Assembly: GCA_016931715.1 (NCBI GenBank)
Contig: JAFGEF010000001.1
Coordinates: 1 to 53,895 of the forward strand
Reading direction: 5' to 3'
DNA: 53,895 bases
Source of the DNA: Sedimentisphaerales bacterium
Lineage (GTDB): Bacteria > Planctomycetota > Phycisphaerae > Sedimentisphaerales > Anaerobacaceae
Shown here: one piece after another, positions 8,976 through 16,800 of the stretch
Layout of the letters: each line of letters opens with the position of its first letter
Numbering within the stretch: the stretch's first letter is position 1
The notes under the pieces: model-generated
Seen by the model: only the letters and a program-made list of their open reading frames with translations
Databases searched by the model: none
Told to the model about the DNA's origin: nothing
Position numbers and translations under genes: made by a program

Positions 8976-10298
8976 GTGGATAATATGAATATGAACGCAA
9001 CCGATTTTCTGAAACAATACAACATGGACCACGAGCAAATCGATATGGACGAATGCTGCGGCATTTTCCTCGATGAAATGGCAAAAGGTCTTGAAGGCCA
9101 TAAAAGTTCGCTGGAGATGATTCCTACATACATGGAAACGGAAAAAAATGTCCCTGTAGAAGAAAAAGTTATTGTAATGGATGCCGGCGGCACATACTTC
9201 CGTTCAGCAGTAGTTCATTTCAACAAAGAAAAAAGAGCAGTTATCGAGGATTATAAACTGAATGAAATGCCCGGAACTGCACATGAAGTCGGCAGGAAAG
9301 AATTCTTCGATATAATGGCGGGCTATGTAAGCGGCATTGTTGATAAAGCCTCGAATATAGGCTTCTGCTTTTCTTATCCCGCAGAAATTATGCCTAATAA
9401 AGACGGCAGGCTCATTCGTTTTTCCAAGGAAATAAAGGCAAAGCAGGTTCAGGGACAATTGATAGGCGAAAATCTCAACGCGTCCCTGAAATCACTCGGA
9501 AAAGAGCCTAAGCATGCAGTAATACTCAACGATACAGTGACAACTTTATTAGCCGGAAGAGCGGCTTCGTTCGGCAGAAATTACGACAGTTATGTCGGCT
9601 TTATTCTCGGTACGGGAACCAACTGTGCCTATATCGAGAGTAATGCAAATATTAAGAAAAAACCTGACCTTGATGCAGCTAAAAGCCAGATAATCAATAT
9701 CGAATCAGGCGGATTCGGAAAAATGCCTATGAGCGCTATTGATAAACAGTTCGATAAAACGACAAACAATCCCGGCGTTCATACATTCGAGAAAATGATT
9801 TCCGGCGCATATCTTGGTCCCCTGATTTTCGAGACAATCAAACAGGCCGCAAAGGACGAGCTTTTCAGTGAAATCGCTTGTGAAAAACTTAATAATTTAA
9901 AAGAGCTGACTACAAAAGATGTCAACGATTTCCTTTATGAGCCGAAAAAAGGAGGCAATCCGCTATCAAGAGTGCTCACAGAACGCAGCGATTCGCTGGC
10001 ATATCTCGATTTCGGGAATTTGTATGATCTTACGGACAGAATGGTGACACGCTCAGCGAAACTGACTGCCATCAATTTAAGTTCCGTAGTCCTCAAATCA
10101 GGCAAGGGACAAAATCCGGAACGCCCGGTTTGCATCACAGCCGAGGGTACAACGTTCTTTAAGCTTAAAGATTTCCAATCGAAGGTCGAATCATTTTTAA
10201 CCGAATATCTCGTTTCGCAGAAAGGCAGATTCTACGAAATTACAAGCGTCGAAAATGCAACACTCATAGGTGCCGCAATCGCGGGCTTAACAAACTGA
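8976..10298 (+). CDS. Hexokinase of the eukaryotic type (Hexokinase_1/2 family)
   Basis: Predicted ATP-dependent hexose kinase, 440 residues. It shows the hexokinase order of motifs: phosphate-binding DAGGTYFRS (69-77), sugar-binding FSYPAE (132-137), NDTVTTL (185-191) with the catalytic Asp, the adenosine/phosphate loop GTGTNCAYIE (about 213-222), ESGGFG, NPGVHTFEKMISGAYLG, and a C-terminal ITAEGTTFFK. It resembles hexokinases of eukaryotes and spirochaetes rather than ROK-type glucokinases. The start is a GTG with AGGAGA about 8 bases upstream. It lies directly after galE. Which hexose it uses cannot be read from sequence. Confidence 0.85.
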   Translation: MDNMNMNATDFLKQYNMDHEQIDMDECCGIFLDEMAKGLEGHKSSLEMIPTYMETEKNVPVEEKVIVMDAGGTYFRSAVVHFNKEKRAVIEDYKLNEMPGTAHEVGRKEFFDIMAGYVSGIVDKASNIGFCFSYPAEIMPNKDGRLIRFSKEIKAKQVQGQLIGENLNASLKSLGKEPKHAVILNDTVTTLLAGRAASFGRNYDSYVGFILGTGTNCAYIESNANIKKKPDLDAAKSQIINIESGGFGKMPMSAIDKQFDKTTNNPGVHTFEKMISGAYLGPLIFETIKQAAKDELFSEIACEKLNNLKELTTKDVNDFLYEPKKGGNPLSRVLTERSDSLAYLDFGNLYDLTDRMVTRSAKLTAINLSSVVLKSGKGQNPERPVCITAEGTTFFKLKDFQSKVESFLTEYLVSQKGRFYEITSVENATLIGAAIAGLTN

Positions 10299-10378
10299 TA
10301 CTCGTCTAAACTTTATTGAACTCCAATCTATGGGTGGCAGCCTCAAGCAAAGCCTAGGGATGGTTAAAATCAAAAAAC

Positions 10379-10450
10379 AGCCGATGGAGGGATTTGAACC
10401 CTCAACCCCGGCTTTACGAAAGCCGTGCTCTACCGTTGAGCCACATCGGC
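10379..10450 (-). tRNA. tRNA-Thr (anticodon CGT)
   Basis: The minus strand folds with acceptor stem GCCGATG/CATCGGC and anticodon stem CGGCT/AGCCG. The loop TTCGTAA gives anticodon CGT. The T arm contains GGGTTCAAATCCC. It complements the tRNA-Thr(TGT) at 19304. Confidence 0.95.
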
Positions 10451-10600
10451 ACACAGAAACATACGATACAAATTATCACTCTATTTGTAAAGTCCTATCA
10501 GGGATATTTCATAGGAGATCGCTGAAGTACTTGCTAAATAAAGACTTATAACAAAAAAGTAAATATCGAAAAATATTTTTTAAAAATATGTAAAACAGAC

Positions 10601-10629
10601 TTGACAAAATGTATAGTTTGCTTTACATT
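10601..10629 (+). promoter_or_regulatory. Promoter and operator of the six-paralog membrane-protein operon
   Basis: TTGACA (10601-10606) is followed after 17 bases by TACATT (10624-10629), with the first gene of the array starting 47 bases later. An 18-bp palindrome, TGTATAGTTTGCTTTACA (10610-10627; pattern TGTAnAGnnnnCTnTACA), covers the spacer and most of the -10 box. This is a good place for a repressor, most simply the XRE protein encoded last in the operon. A wider ATGTAAA/TTTACAT pair (10588-10594 and 10622-10628) also brackets the -35 box. Confidence 0.65.
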
Positions 10630-10675
10630 AGATTTATGAAGACAAAGAGCAGAAATAACTTGAAAGGACGGAATC

Positions 10676-11116
10676 ATGCATAGGACACAGAAGATTGCAC
10701 TTTTTAATATTATAGTGATATTTACAGCTTTAGCCCTGAGCTTGATAACATTTTGTGTTGCTTATTATGTATTTCATTTGCCATTCTTGCGGGCAATTCT
10801 CGGGTTTGGATTTTTGGGAATACTCGGGCTTCGACGTTTTTGGCCGATATTTATTAATAAAAAATCGAGTGCAGTAACATACGATGAGCGAGACTCTTTA
10901 ATTCACAGGAAAGCATCGCTGGGAGCTTATTCATTTTTCTGGTTTTATTTTACTATTGCATCTATTGTTCCGATTTTTACTGTGGGAGTTTTTGGGAAAA
11001 TTCCGGTTCTGTATCTTCCAATAATGGCTTTTTGCGGTCAGCTTGTAATTAATCTTACACAATCAATACTCTTGCTTATAGAGTACGGCGGGAGGGAAAA
11101 AGGGGAAAAATCATGA
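10676..11116 (+). CDS. DUF2178-like membrane protein, paralog 1 of 6
   Basis: A 146-residue integral membrane protein with two hydrophobic helices, a short cytosolic loop with TYDERDSLIHRKAS, two more helices and a short basic tail (LIEYGGREKGEKS). The N-terminus, MHRTQKIA, matches the other five copies. The central DERD motif and four-helix plan fit the DUF2178 group; the assignment is from memory of that pattern. The ATG has AAGGA upstream. It overlaps the next gene by 4 bases (ATGA). Function unknown. Confidence 0.8.
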   Translation: MHRTQKIALFNIIVIFTALALSLITFCVAYYVFHLPFLRAILGFGFLGILGLRRFWPIFINKKSSAVTYDERDSLIHRKASLGAYSFFWFYFTIASIVPIFTVGVFGKIPVLYLPIMAFCGQLVINLTQSILLLIEYGGREKGEKS

Positions 11117-11550
11117 ATAGGTATGAGAAATTGGCATGGTGGAATTTAATCGTAATAACTTTCACAATCATTATTACCACAGCAGCAATCGCAATAGAAT
11201 TCCACATTCGCGGTTATTCAACTCTCGGTATATACTTTTTGGCGCCATTAATATTATTGCAGTATAATCGTTATTTGTTTAATAAACCACAGAGCGCCGG
11301 CGGTGTTGTCAGCGATGAGCGTGATAGTTTTATTGTACAAAGGGCGACATCGTTTGCCTATAAATCCTTCTGGTTCGTTTTTCTTACATCCAGTATTGCA
11401 GTGCATATTTTCAAGGGATGGGGAAGGGGTTCTGTTCCTTCGGGAATATTACCACTAATGGCTATTGGAGGAGCTCTATTTATGAAAATTATGTGTTCAG
11501 TGTCAATTTTGGTTCAGTATGGCCGTGGAGGTAAAGGAGAAAAATCATGA
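11113..11550 (+). CDS. DUF2178-like membrane protein, paralog 2 of 6
   Basis: A 145-residue four-helix membrane protein, starting MNRYEKLAWWN and with the loop VSDERDSFIVQRATS. Its end, VQYGRGGKGEKS, nearly repeats that of paralog 1, so these two look like a recent duplication. It overlaps both neighbours by 4 bases, and the ribosome site lies inside the preceding gene (AAAGGGGAAAA). Function unknown. Confidence 0.8.
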   Translation: MNRYEKLAWWNLIVITFTIIITTAAIAIEFHIRGYSTLGIYFLAPLILLQYNRYLFNKPQSAGGVVSDERDSFIVQRATSFAYKSFWFVFLTSSIAVHIFKGWGRGSVPSGILPLMAIGGALFMKIMCSVSILVQYGRGGKGEKS

Positions 11551-11978
11551 ATCGACAGCAAAAAATTGCCATATTTGCACTTGTTGTATCATTGCTCGGC
11601 ATGTTTCTTGGAATTACGATAGCTTTGATGAAACATTACATTCAAGATTTTCCAAAAGGAGCAATTGCTTTTGGTGGCTTTATTTTGTCACTTGGGATGT
11701 TTTTAATTATAAGCCGCATCCTCAAAAAGAAGAAAGGCGAAGTTGTATCTGACGAACGGGATAAGCAGATTGAGGCGAATGCTTATTTGACCGGATTTGG
11801 TGCGGTTTATCTGCTCGTGATAGTCGTTTCCTACTTGCCAATTGGTATAGCTCCGGAGGCAAAAATACCAACGCAGTGGTTTCCTTTTTTGTTTCCAATA
11901 GCAGTTCTCTTTCAATGCCTTGCTATGTCAATATCAGCTCTTGTTCAGTATGGCAAGGGAGGAAAAACCAATGAATAG
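11547..11978 (+). CDS. DUF2178-like membrane protein, paralog 3 of 6
   Basis: A 143-residue protein, starting MNRQQKIAIFALV. The two N-terminal helices are followed by the loop VVSDERDKQIEANA and two helices, then VQYGKGGKTNE. It overlaps paralog 2 by 4 bases and paralog 4 by 8 bases. The AAAGGAGAAAAATC before its ATG is a good ribosome site. Function unknown. Confidence 0.8.
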   Translation: MNRQQKIAIFALVVSLLGMFLGITIALMKHYIQDFPKGAIAFGGFILSLGMFLIISRILKKKKGEVVSDERDKQIEANAYLTGFGAVYLLVIVVSYLPIGIAPEAKIPTQWFPFLFPIAVLFQCLAMSISALVQYGKGGKTNE

Positions 11979-12405
11979 GACACAAAAACTCACAGCGTTC
12001 CTTATTGCGTATTTGCTTGTGTCAATAGCAGTGGCAGTTCCGGCTTATATATACGTATTCTTTTTTAGACGGAATATGCCGCTTGTGCGTATAGTGCCAA
12101 CAATTATCCTGGCTGCGTTTATCGGCGGTTTTATCTGGGCTATGAAAAAGCAAAACAGAAACGAAGCTGAGACGGATGAGATGGATATCGCTATTCAAAA
12201 AATGGCAGCGTTAATATCCTTTATAACTGTTTTGGTCGTTATGGGTGTGCTGCTTGTCACAGCGAATTTGATGTGGGGTTTGAATTTTGCTGTGCCTTTA
12301 TGGGTACTCATGCTTTTATTTGGCTTACATATATTCATAGGTTCAGTGGTATGGTGCATAGCGATTCAGATACAGTACAGACGAAAGGCAAAAAACAATG
12401 AATAA
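11971..12405 (+). CDS. DUF2178-like membrane protein, paralog 4 of 6 (divergent motif)
   Basis: A 144-residue protein. The frame is open further upstream, but the start is set at the ATG at 11971, because the protein then begins MNRTQKLTAF as in its paralogs and has GGGAGGA upstream. The central motif is altered to TDEMDIAIQKMA (DEMD for DERD), which makes this the most diverged copy. The tail is IQYRRKAKNNE. It overlaps both neighbours by 8 bases. Function unknown. Confidence 0.78.
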   Translation: MNRTQKLTAFLIAYLLVSIAVAVPAYIYVFFFRRNMPLVRIVPTIILAAFIGGFIWAMKKQNRNEAETDEMDIAIQKMAALISFITVLVVMGVLLVTANLMWGLNFAVPLWVLMLLFGLHIFIGSVVWCIAIQIQYRRKAKNNE

Positions 12406-12835
12406 GACACAAAAAGGCGCATGGTGTAATATCGCCGCAATTACTCTTGTCTTTGCATCAGCTTCTTATCTGGCAGCCCAAATCGGGATAAGGCATACGA
12501 CACCGTCTCGGACCGTATGTTCTATAACATTCTGTGGTTTTATATTGGTCACTGGTATTTCAATTTATTTTCTGCGCAAAAAGCAAAGTCCGAACGAACC
12601 GGATTCAGACGAGCGCGATAACCAGATAAAACAACGGGCGTGGGTAGCGGCGTTTATTTCCGTCGTACCATTATTCTTAGCGGCGAGTGTTATACCTCAA
12701 TTTTTCATTGGTCTGGATGGTTTCGTTCCCGTATGGTCACTGCCTATTGTCACGGTATTGTTATTTTATATTGTTTTGCTTGTTTATTCTATTGTGGTTC
12801 TGATTCAATACGGCCGGGGAGAGAATGGAGAATAA
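12398..12835 (+). CDS. DUF2178-like membrane protein, paralog 5 of 6
   Basis: A 145-residue four-helix membrane protein, MNKTQKGAWCNIAA at the start. The loop is DSDERDNQIKQRAW and the tail IQYGRGENGE. It overlaps paralog 4 by 8 bases and ends 2 bases before paralog 6. Function unknown. Confidence 0.8.
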   Translation: MNKTQKGAWCNIAAITLVFASASYLAAQIGIRHTTPSRTVCSITFCGFILVTGISIYFLRKKQSPNEPDSDERDNQIKQRAWVAAFISVVPLFLAASVIPQFFIGLDGFVPVWSLPIVTVLLFYIVLLVYSIVVLIQYGRGENGE

Positions 12836-12837
12836 TT

Positions 12838-13281
12838 ATGAATATGACACAAAAAAGAGCTTGGTATCATGTAGGCATAATATCACTTGTGTTAGCCGCT
12901 GTAGTATTCTATCTGATTGTTGAAATTGGACTTAAATATAAATTACCAGAAAGCTTCTGGAAATATATATGGTTTCCAGCCTCAATGTTCATTACAGGTA
13001 TTGGGATAAGCTTTTTATGCATTAAATATAATACTGGCGAACCATGGGCTGATGAACGGGATAAACTGATAAAACTAAGAGCAATGTTAGCTGCTTTCAT
13101 TTCGGTTATTATCGCCTTGTTCGGTACAAGTGTAATACCAATATATATTTTAGGTAGGGATGGAATGTTGCCTGTTAGCTTTTTGCCAAAAATAAATTTC
13201 TGTGTGTTATGTCTGGTTTTGTTTGTTTATTCCGTTGCTGTTCTAATTCAATACGGAAGAGGAGCTAAAGATGGGAAGTGA
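12838..13281 (+). CDS. DUF2178-like membrane protein, paralog 6 of 6
   Basis: A 147-residue protein. The frame extends 5' into paralog 5, but the ATG at 12838 has GGAGAA just upstream and gives the shared start MNMTQKRAWYH. The loop is WADERDKLIKLRAM and the tail IQYGRGAKDGK. It overlaps the downstream regulator gene by 11 bases, so translation of the two is probably coupled. Function unknown. Confidence 0.8.
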   Translation: MNMTQKRAWYHVGIISLVLAAVVFYLIVEIGLKYKLPESFWKYIWFPASMFITGIGISFLCIKYNTGEPWADERDKLIKLRAMLAAFISVIIALFGTSVIPIYILGRDGMLPVSFLPKINFCVLCLVLFVYSVAVLIQYGRGAKDGK

Positions 13282-13492
13282 CAGATTAAGCAATAATATT
13301 CGAAGGCTGCGTTTTGAGCATGGCCAGATGACACAGCAGGAGCTGGCTGATAAGGTCGGCGTAACGCGACAGACAATCATCGCCACCGAATCCGGCAGAT
13401 ATGCACCTTCCCTGCCCTTAGCTTTTAAAATAGCTCAAACCTTCGGCGTATCAATAGAACAGGTCTTTCAATACGATGATGAAAAACCTTAG
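13271..13492 (+). CDS. Small XRE-family HTH transcription regulator
   Basis: A 73-residue protein made almost only of a Cro/C1-type helix-turn-helix (residues about 8-65): LRFEHGQMTQQELADKVGVT, then RQTIIATESGRYAPSLPLAF. The end QVFQYDDEKP is typical of the compact regulators found beside DUF2178-type genes. GGAG lies 7 bases before the ATG. As the last gene of the array it probably controls the operon through the palindrome at 10610-10627. This is inference from position. Confidence 0.88.
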   Translation: MGSDRLSNNIRRLRFEHGQMTQQELADKVGVTRQTIIATESGRYAPSLPLAFKIAQTFGVSIEQVFQYDDEKP

Positions 13493-13563
13493 CATTTCAT
13501 TTTTCATTCATTTCTGTTATAATAGCATTTTTATATAATTTAAAGAAAGAGAGTCATATTTCT

Positions 13564-14880
13564 ATGGCGTTACCTGTAGTAGCAATAATTGGCCGGCCTA
13601 ATGTCGGCAAAAGCAGTCTTCTAAACGCACTGGCGGGCGAGATGATAAGCATTGTCGAGCCGACTGCGGGCGTAACTAGAGACCGTGTAAGCACATTCAT
13701 AGGCAGAAATGACAAATATTTCGAGCTAATCGACACAGGCGGGTACGGCATAGTTGACAGCGACCAGCTAAGCGGACATATCGAGAGGCAAATCCTTCAG
13801 GCAATTGAAACTGCAAATATCGTACTTTTCATGGTCGATATCAGGGATGGTATCGTGCCTTTGGATGAAAAAATCGCACAATTGCTTCGAAAATACAATC
13901 TTAACGTGATAGGCGTAGCAAACAAAGCAGATACCGCGAAGATGTTTCCGGCAGCCGGAGAATTTACAAGGCTCGGTTTCGGAGAATTCCTGTGCATTTC
14001 AGCTACGGAAAATTTAAATAAAGCGGTTCTGCTCGATATGATATTCGAGAAACTCGAATCAGTCGATACAAGCAGGCCTGCAGATTCTATAATGAAAATC
14101 GCGATAGTCGGAAAACGCAATGCAGGAAAAAGCTCTATCGTGAACGCGATGGTCGGTTCCGAACGGGTAATTGTCAGCGAAATTCCCGGCACAACAAGAG
14201 ATTCGGTGGATGTTCGGTTCGAAAAAGACGGCAAGACCATTACTGTTATCGATACCGCCGGAGTGAGAAAAATAGGCAAGATGTCCGACAGCATCGAATT
14301 CTACGGTTACGTCCGTGTAAAACGTACTATTGGGCGTGCTGATGTTATACTTTTTATGATAGATGCGACTGTACCGATTTCGCAGGTCGATAAAAAATTA
14401 GCTAAAGTTATAGAAGAAGAACATAAAACCTGCATACTGGTTGTTAATAAATGGGACCTGGCGAAAGATAAAGCTTCGACGGAGGATTATCAGGAATATC
14501 TTACAAAAGTTTTGCCTGGCTTGAAATTCGCACCTATAGCTTTTACGACGGCTACTGAATCGAAAAATATCCAGAGTGTCCTGGACCTGGCGGCTGAATT
14601 ATTCAAGCAGGCTACAACCTGGATACCGACAGCCAAGCTTAACAAGGCTTTCGAAATAGTCAAAGAGGAAAAGGGCGGAAGCCTGCAGGGCAAAAAGGGC
14701 AGACCTAAATTATATTACGCGGCACAGATAGCAATAAATCCTGTTTCAATTCTCATGTTTGTGAACAGGCCTGAATTATTTGAAGAAAATTATAGAAAAT
14801 CCATAATAAACAGATTAAGATCCTTATTGCCGGTCGAGGAAGTCCCGATAAGGCTTTTTGCTCGGCCGCACAGGCAGTAG
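13564..14880 (+). CDS. der: Ribosome-assembly GTPase Der (EngA)
   Basis: Essential GTPase for 50S subunit maturation, with the two tandem G domains that define the family. The first has GRPNVGKSS (residues about 9-17), GVTRD, DTGG and NKAD. The second has GKRNAGKSS (about 180), PGTTRD, DTAG and NKWD. A KH-like domain fills the C-terminal 100 residues. Length 438 is normal. The second P-loop has Ala where Val is usual. A repeat element follows 47 bases after the stop. Confidence 0.97.
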   Translation: MALPVVAIIGRPNVGKSSLLNALAGEMISIVEPTAGVTRDRVSTFIGRNDKYFELIDTGGYGIVDSDQLSGHIERQILQAIETANIVLFMVDIRDGIVPLDEKIAQLLRKYNLNVIGVANKADTAKMFPAAGEFTRLGFGEFLCISATENLNKAVLLDMIFEKLESVDTSRPADSIMKIAIVGKRNAGKSSIVNAMVGSERVIVSEIPGTTRDSVDVRFEKDGKTITVIDTAGVRKIGKMSDSIEFYGYVRVKRTIGRADVILFMIDATVPISQVDKKLAKVIEEEHKTCILVVNKWDLAKDKASTEDYQEYLTKVLPGLKFAPIAFTTATESKNIQSVLDLAAELFKQATTWIPTAKLNKAFEIVKEEKGGSLQGKKGRPKLYYAAQIAINPVSILMFVNRPELFEENYRKSIINRLRSLLPVEEVPIRLFARPHRQ

Positions 14881-14927
14881 TGAATCATCTGCTCAAAAAA
14901 TTGACTCGCGGCATAAGAATAAAGGAA

Positions 14928-15115
14928 TCTGCAAAATTGAAGTTAGGCATATATTGTATGAAGAAAATCGGTCTAAAAGATTTTCTTCATACAATCTGCT
15001 ATATTGCTATAACTACTTGATAATGAATATTTTAAGTTCATTGTTTAATAAAGAAAAAATTAAAAAATAAGCAATTTTTTCTTTATTAAAGTATGTCTAA
15101 CTTCAATTTTGCAGA
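14928..15115. repeat. Full copy of the dispersed hairpin repeat family (188 bp, MITE-like)
   Basis: Terminal inverted repeats of 24 bp (14928-14951 and 15092-15115, one mismatch) begin TCTGCAAAATTGAAGTTAG. Inside are two perfect hairpins: 17-bp arms at 14953-14969 and 14979-14995, and 18-bp arms at 15044-15061 and 15073-15090. No open frame is present. The element fills the gap between der and the CstA-type gene, ending 30 bases before the latter's start, so it may act as a terminator for der or alter expression of the transporter. Confidence 0.85.
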
Positions 15116-15145
15116 ACTCATTAAGAAAATTAAAAGGAGAAATTT

Positions 15146-16777
15146 ATGTTAGTAGCGATTCTTCTTATTGCTGTTGTCGCTTTCATATCGGCATATGTTT
15201 TTTATGGACGATTTTTAGCAAAACGATACGAGCTTGACGATTCTCATCCAACCCCAAGTCACACAGATTACGACGGCATCGACCGTGTACCAGCCAAACA
15301 AGCGGTTCTTCTTGGTCACCATTTCTCATCCATAGCCGGCGCCGCTCCAATAGTAGGACCAATTATCGCGGGACTGGCTTTCGGATGGCTTCCTGTCCTG
15401 CTATGGATTGTTCTTGGTACTATTTTCGTCGGAGGTGTTATTGATTTTTCCGCGTTAACAGCGTCAATCCGCCATAAAGCGCGTTCCATCGCAGAAATAG
15501 CCCGGCAATATATGTCACCTCTTGCTTATAAACTCCTGTTGGTTTTTATATGGCTGAGCCTCGTTTATGTTCTAACCGTTTTTGCCGACCTGACTGCTAC
15601 GACATTTATCGACGACGGCGGTGTAGCGACTTCATCACTGATTTATATTGCACTGGCGATAATTTTCGGATTGTCACTTTATAAATTTAAGATTCCGCTG
15701 CTTTGGGCAACCTTGATATTTGTACCCCTGGTTTTCTTCACTGTATGGCTGGGACAACAAATACCGATTTCTGCCGATAAGATTCCCGAGATTTTTGCAG
15801 GAGAACCTAAAAAAACGTGGGCGATTATTTTAATGATATATTGTTTCATCGCTTCGATAACACCTGTATGGCTTCTCTTGCAGCCGAGGGATTACCTGTC
15901 TTCGTATCTGCTGTATGCTTCCGTACTAAGCGGCTTTCTCGGCATACTGTTAGGCGGTTTCAGCATACAATATCCGGCATTCACTTCATGGAGTGTCCCC
16001 GGTACAGGCACAATATTTCCAATCCTGTTTATTACTGTCGCCTGTGGAGCATGTTCCGGTTTCCATTCGATAGTCGCTTCCGGTACAACCTCAAAACAGC
16101 TTAACAAGGAAACAGACGGAATAACCATCGCTTATGGCGGAATGATACTTGAAGGGATCGTGGCAGTAATAGCGCTCGCGACAGTGATTATGCTTCCCAA
16201 AGGAGACCCCATCACAAAAGATGCAACCCTGACAATATATGGCAAAGGAATAGCCAAATTCATGTCTGTATTGGGATTTCCCGAAAAAATAGGTTTTGCT
16301 TTCGGCCTGCTTGCCCTTTCGTCCTTCATCCTTACGACTTTAGACACGGCTACAAGACTTGGACGTTATGTTTTCGAGGAGCTTTTAAATCTTAAAACCA
16401 GGCAATCGCGTTTTATAGCCACTTTTGCAACACTTCTCTTGCCTACTATATTCGTTCTTATAAACCTGAAAGATGCACAGGGAAATACTATACCCGCATG
16501 GAAGGCAATCTGGCCGGTATTCGGCGCCAGTAATCAGCTTCTGGCTGGTTTAGTAGCGCTCGTAATAACAGTATGGCTGAATAAAACCAAAAGAAAATTC
16601 GGTTTTATTATCTTTCCGGTCTTCTTTTTAAATATCGTTACTATCTGGTCGCTCGTGCTGCTGCTTGAGCAATACAGGTTTTCAGCTATCGGCATAATTG
16701 CCGGAGTTTTACTGCTGCTTGCTGTTGTTTTAATTTTTGAAGCGGGCAGGACTTTGATAAAAATCTTCGCTGCTTAA
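15146..16777 (+). CDS. cstA: CstA-family transporter (carbon starvation protein A)
   Basis: Polytopic inner-membrane protein of 543 residues. CstA proteins import peptides or pyruvate under carbon limitation. The family hallmark GHHFSSIAGAAPIVGPIIAG lies near residue 57, followed by about 14 hydrophobic helices, an RHKARSIAEIA segment and GASNQLLAGL near the C-terminus. The length matches the shorter CstA type, not the 700-residue E. coli form. AAGGAG lies 7 bases before the ATG. No response regulator pair is adjacent. Its upstream region is occupied by a repeat element. Confidence 0.9.
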   Translation: MLVAILLIAVVAFISAYVFYGRFLAKRYELDDSHPTPSHTDYDGIDRVPAKQAVLLGHHFSSIAGAAPIVGPIIAGLAFGWLPVLLWIVLGTIFVGGVIDFSALTASIRHKARSIAEIARQYMSPLAYKLLLVFIWLSLVYVLTVFADLTATTFIDDGGVATSSLIYIALAIIFGLSLYKFKIPLLWATLIFVPLVFFTVWLGQQIPISADKIPEIFAGEPKKTWAIILMIYCFIASITPVWLLLQPRDYLSSYLLYASVLSGFLGILLGGFSIQYPAFTSWSVPGTGTIFPILFITVACGACSGFHSIVASGTTSKQLNKETDGITIAYGGMILEGIVAVIALATVIMLPKGDPITKDATLTIYGKGIAKFMSVLGFPEKIGFAFGLLALSSFILTTLDTATRLGRYVFEELLNLKTRQSRFIATFATLLLPTIFVLINLKDAQGNTIPAWKAIWPVFGASNQLLAGLVALVITVWLNKTKRKFGFIIFPVFFLNIVTIWSLVLLLEQYRFSAIGIIAGVLLLLAVVLIFEAGRTLIKIFAA

Positions 16778-16800
16778 TATGACTATTTCAAGATTGAAAA

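Noticed and set aside
10330..10551. Open frame of 73 codons over tRNA-Thr
   Set aside because: It translates the tRNA and its flanks; this is a common false gene and has no ribosome site.
12640..12837. N-terminal extension of paralog 6
   Set aside because: It overlaps paralog 5 in another frame; the paralog alignment and ribosome site put the start at 12838.
14928..15115. CRISPR array or integron attachment site
   Set aside because: There is one pair of inverted ends with internal hairpins, no regularly spaced direct repeats, no cas genes and no integrase.
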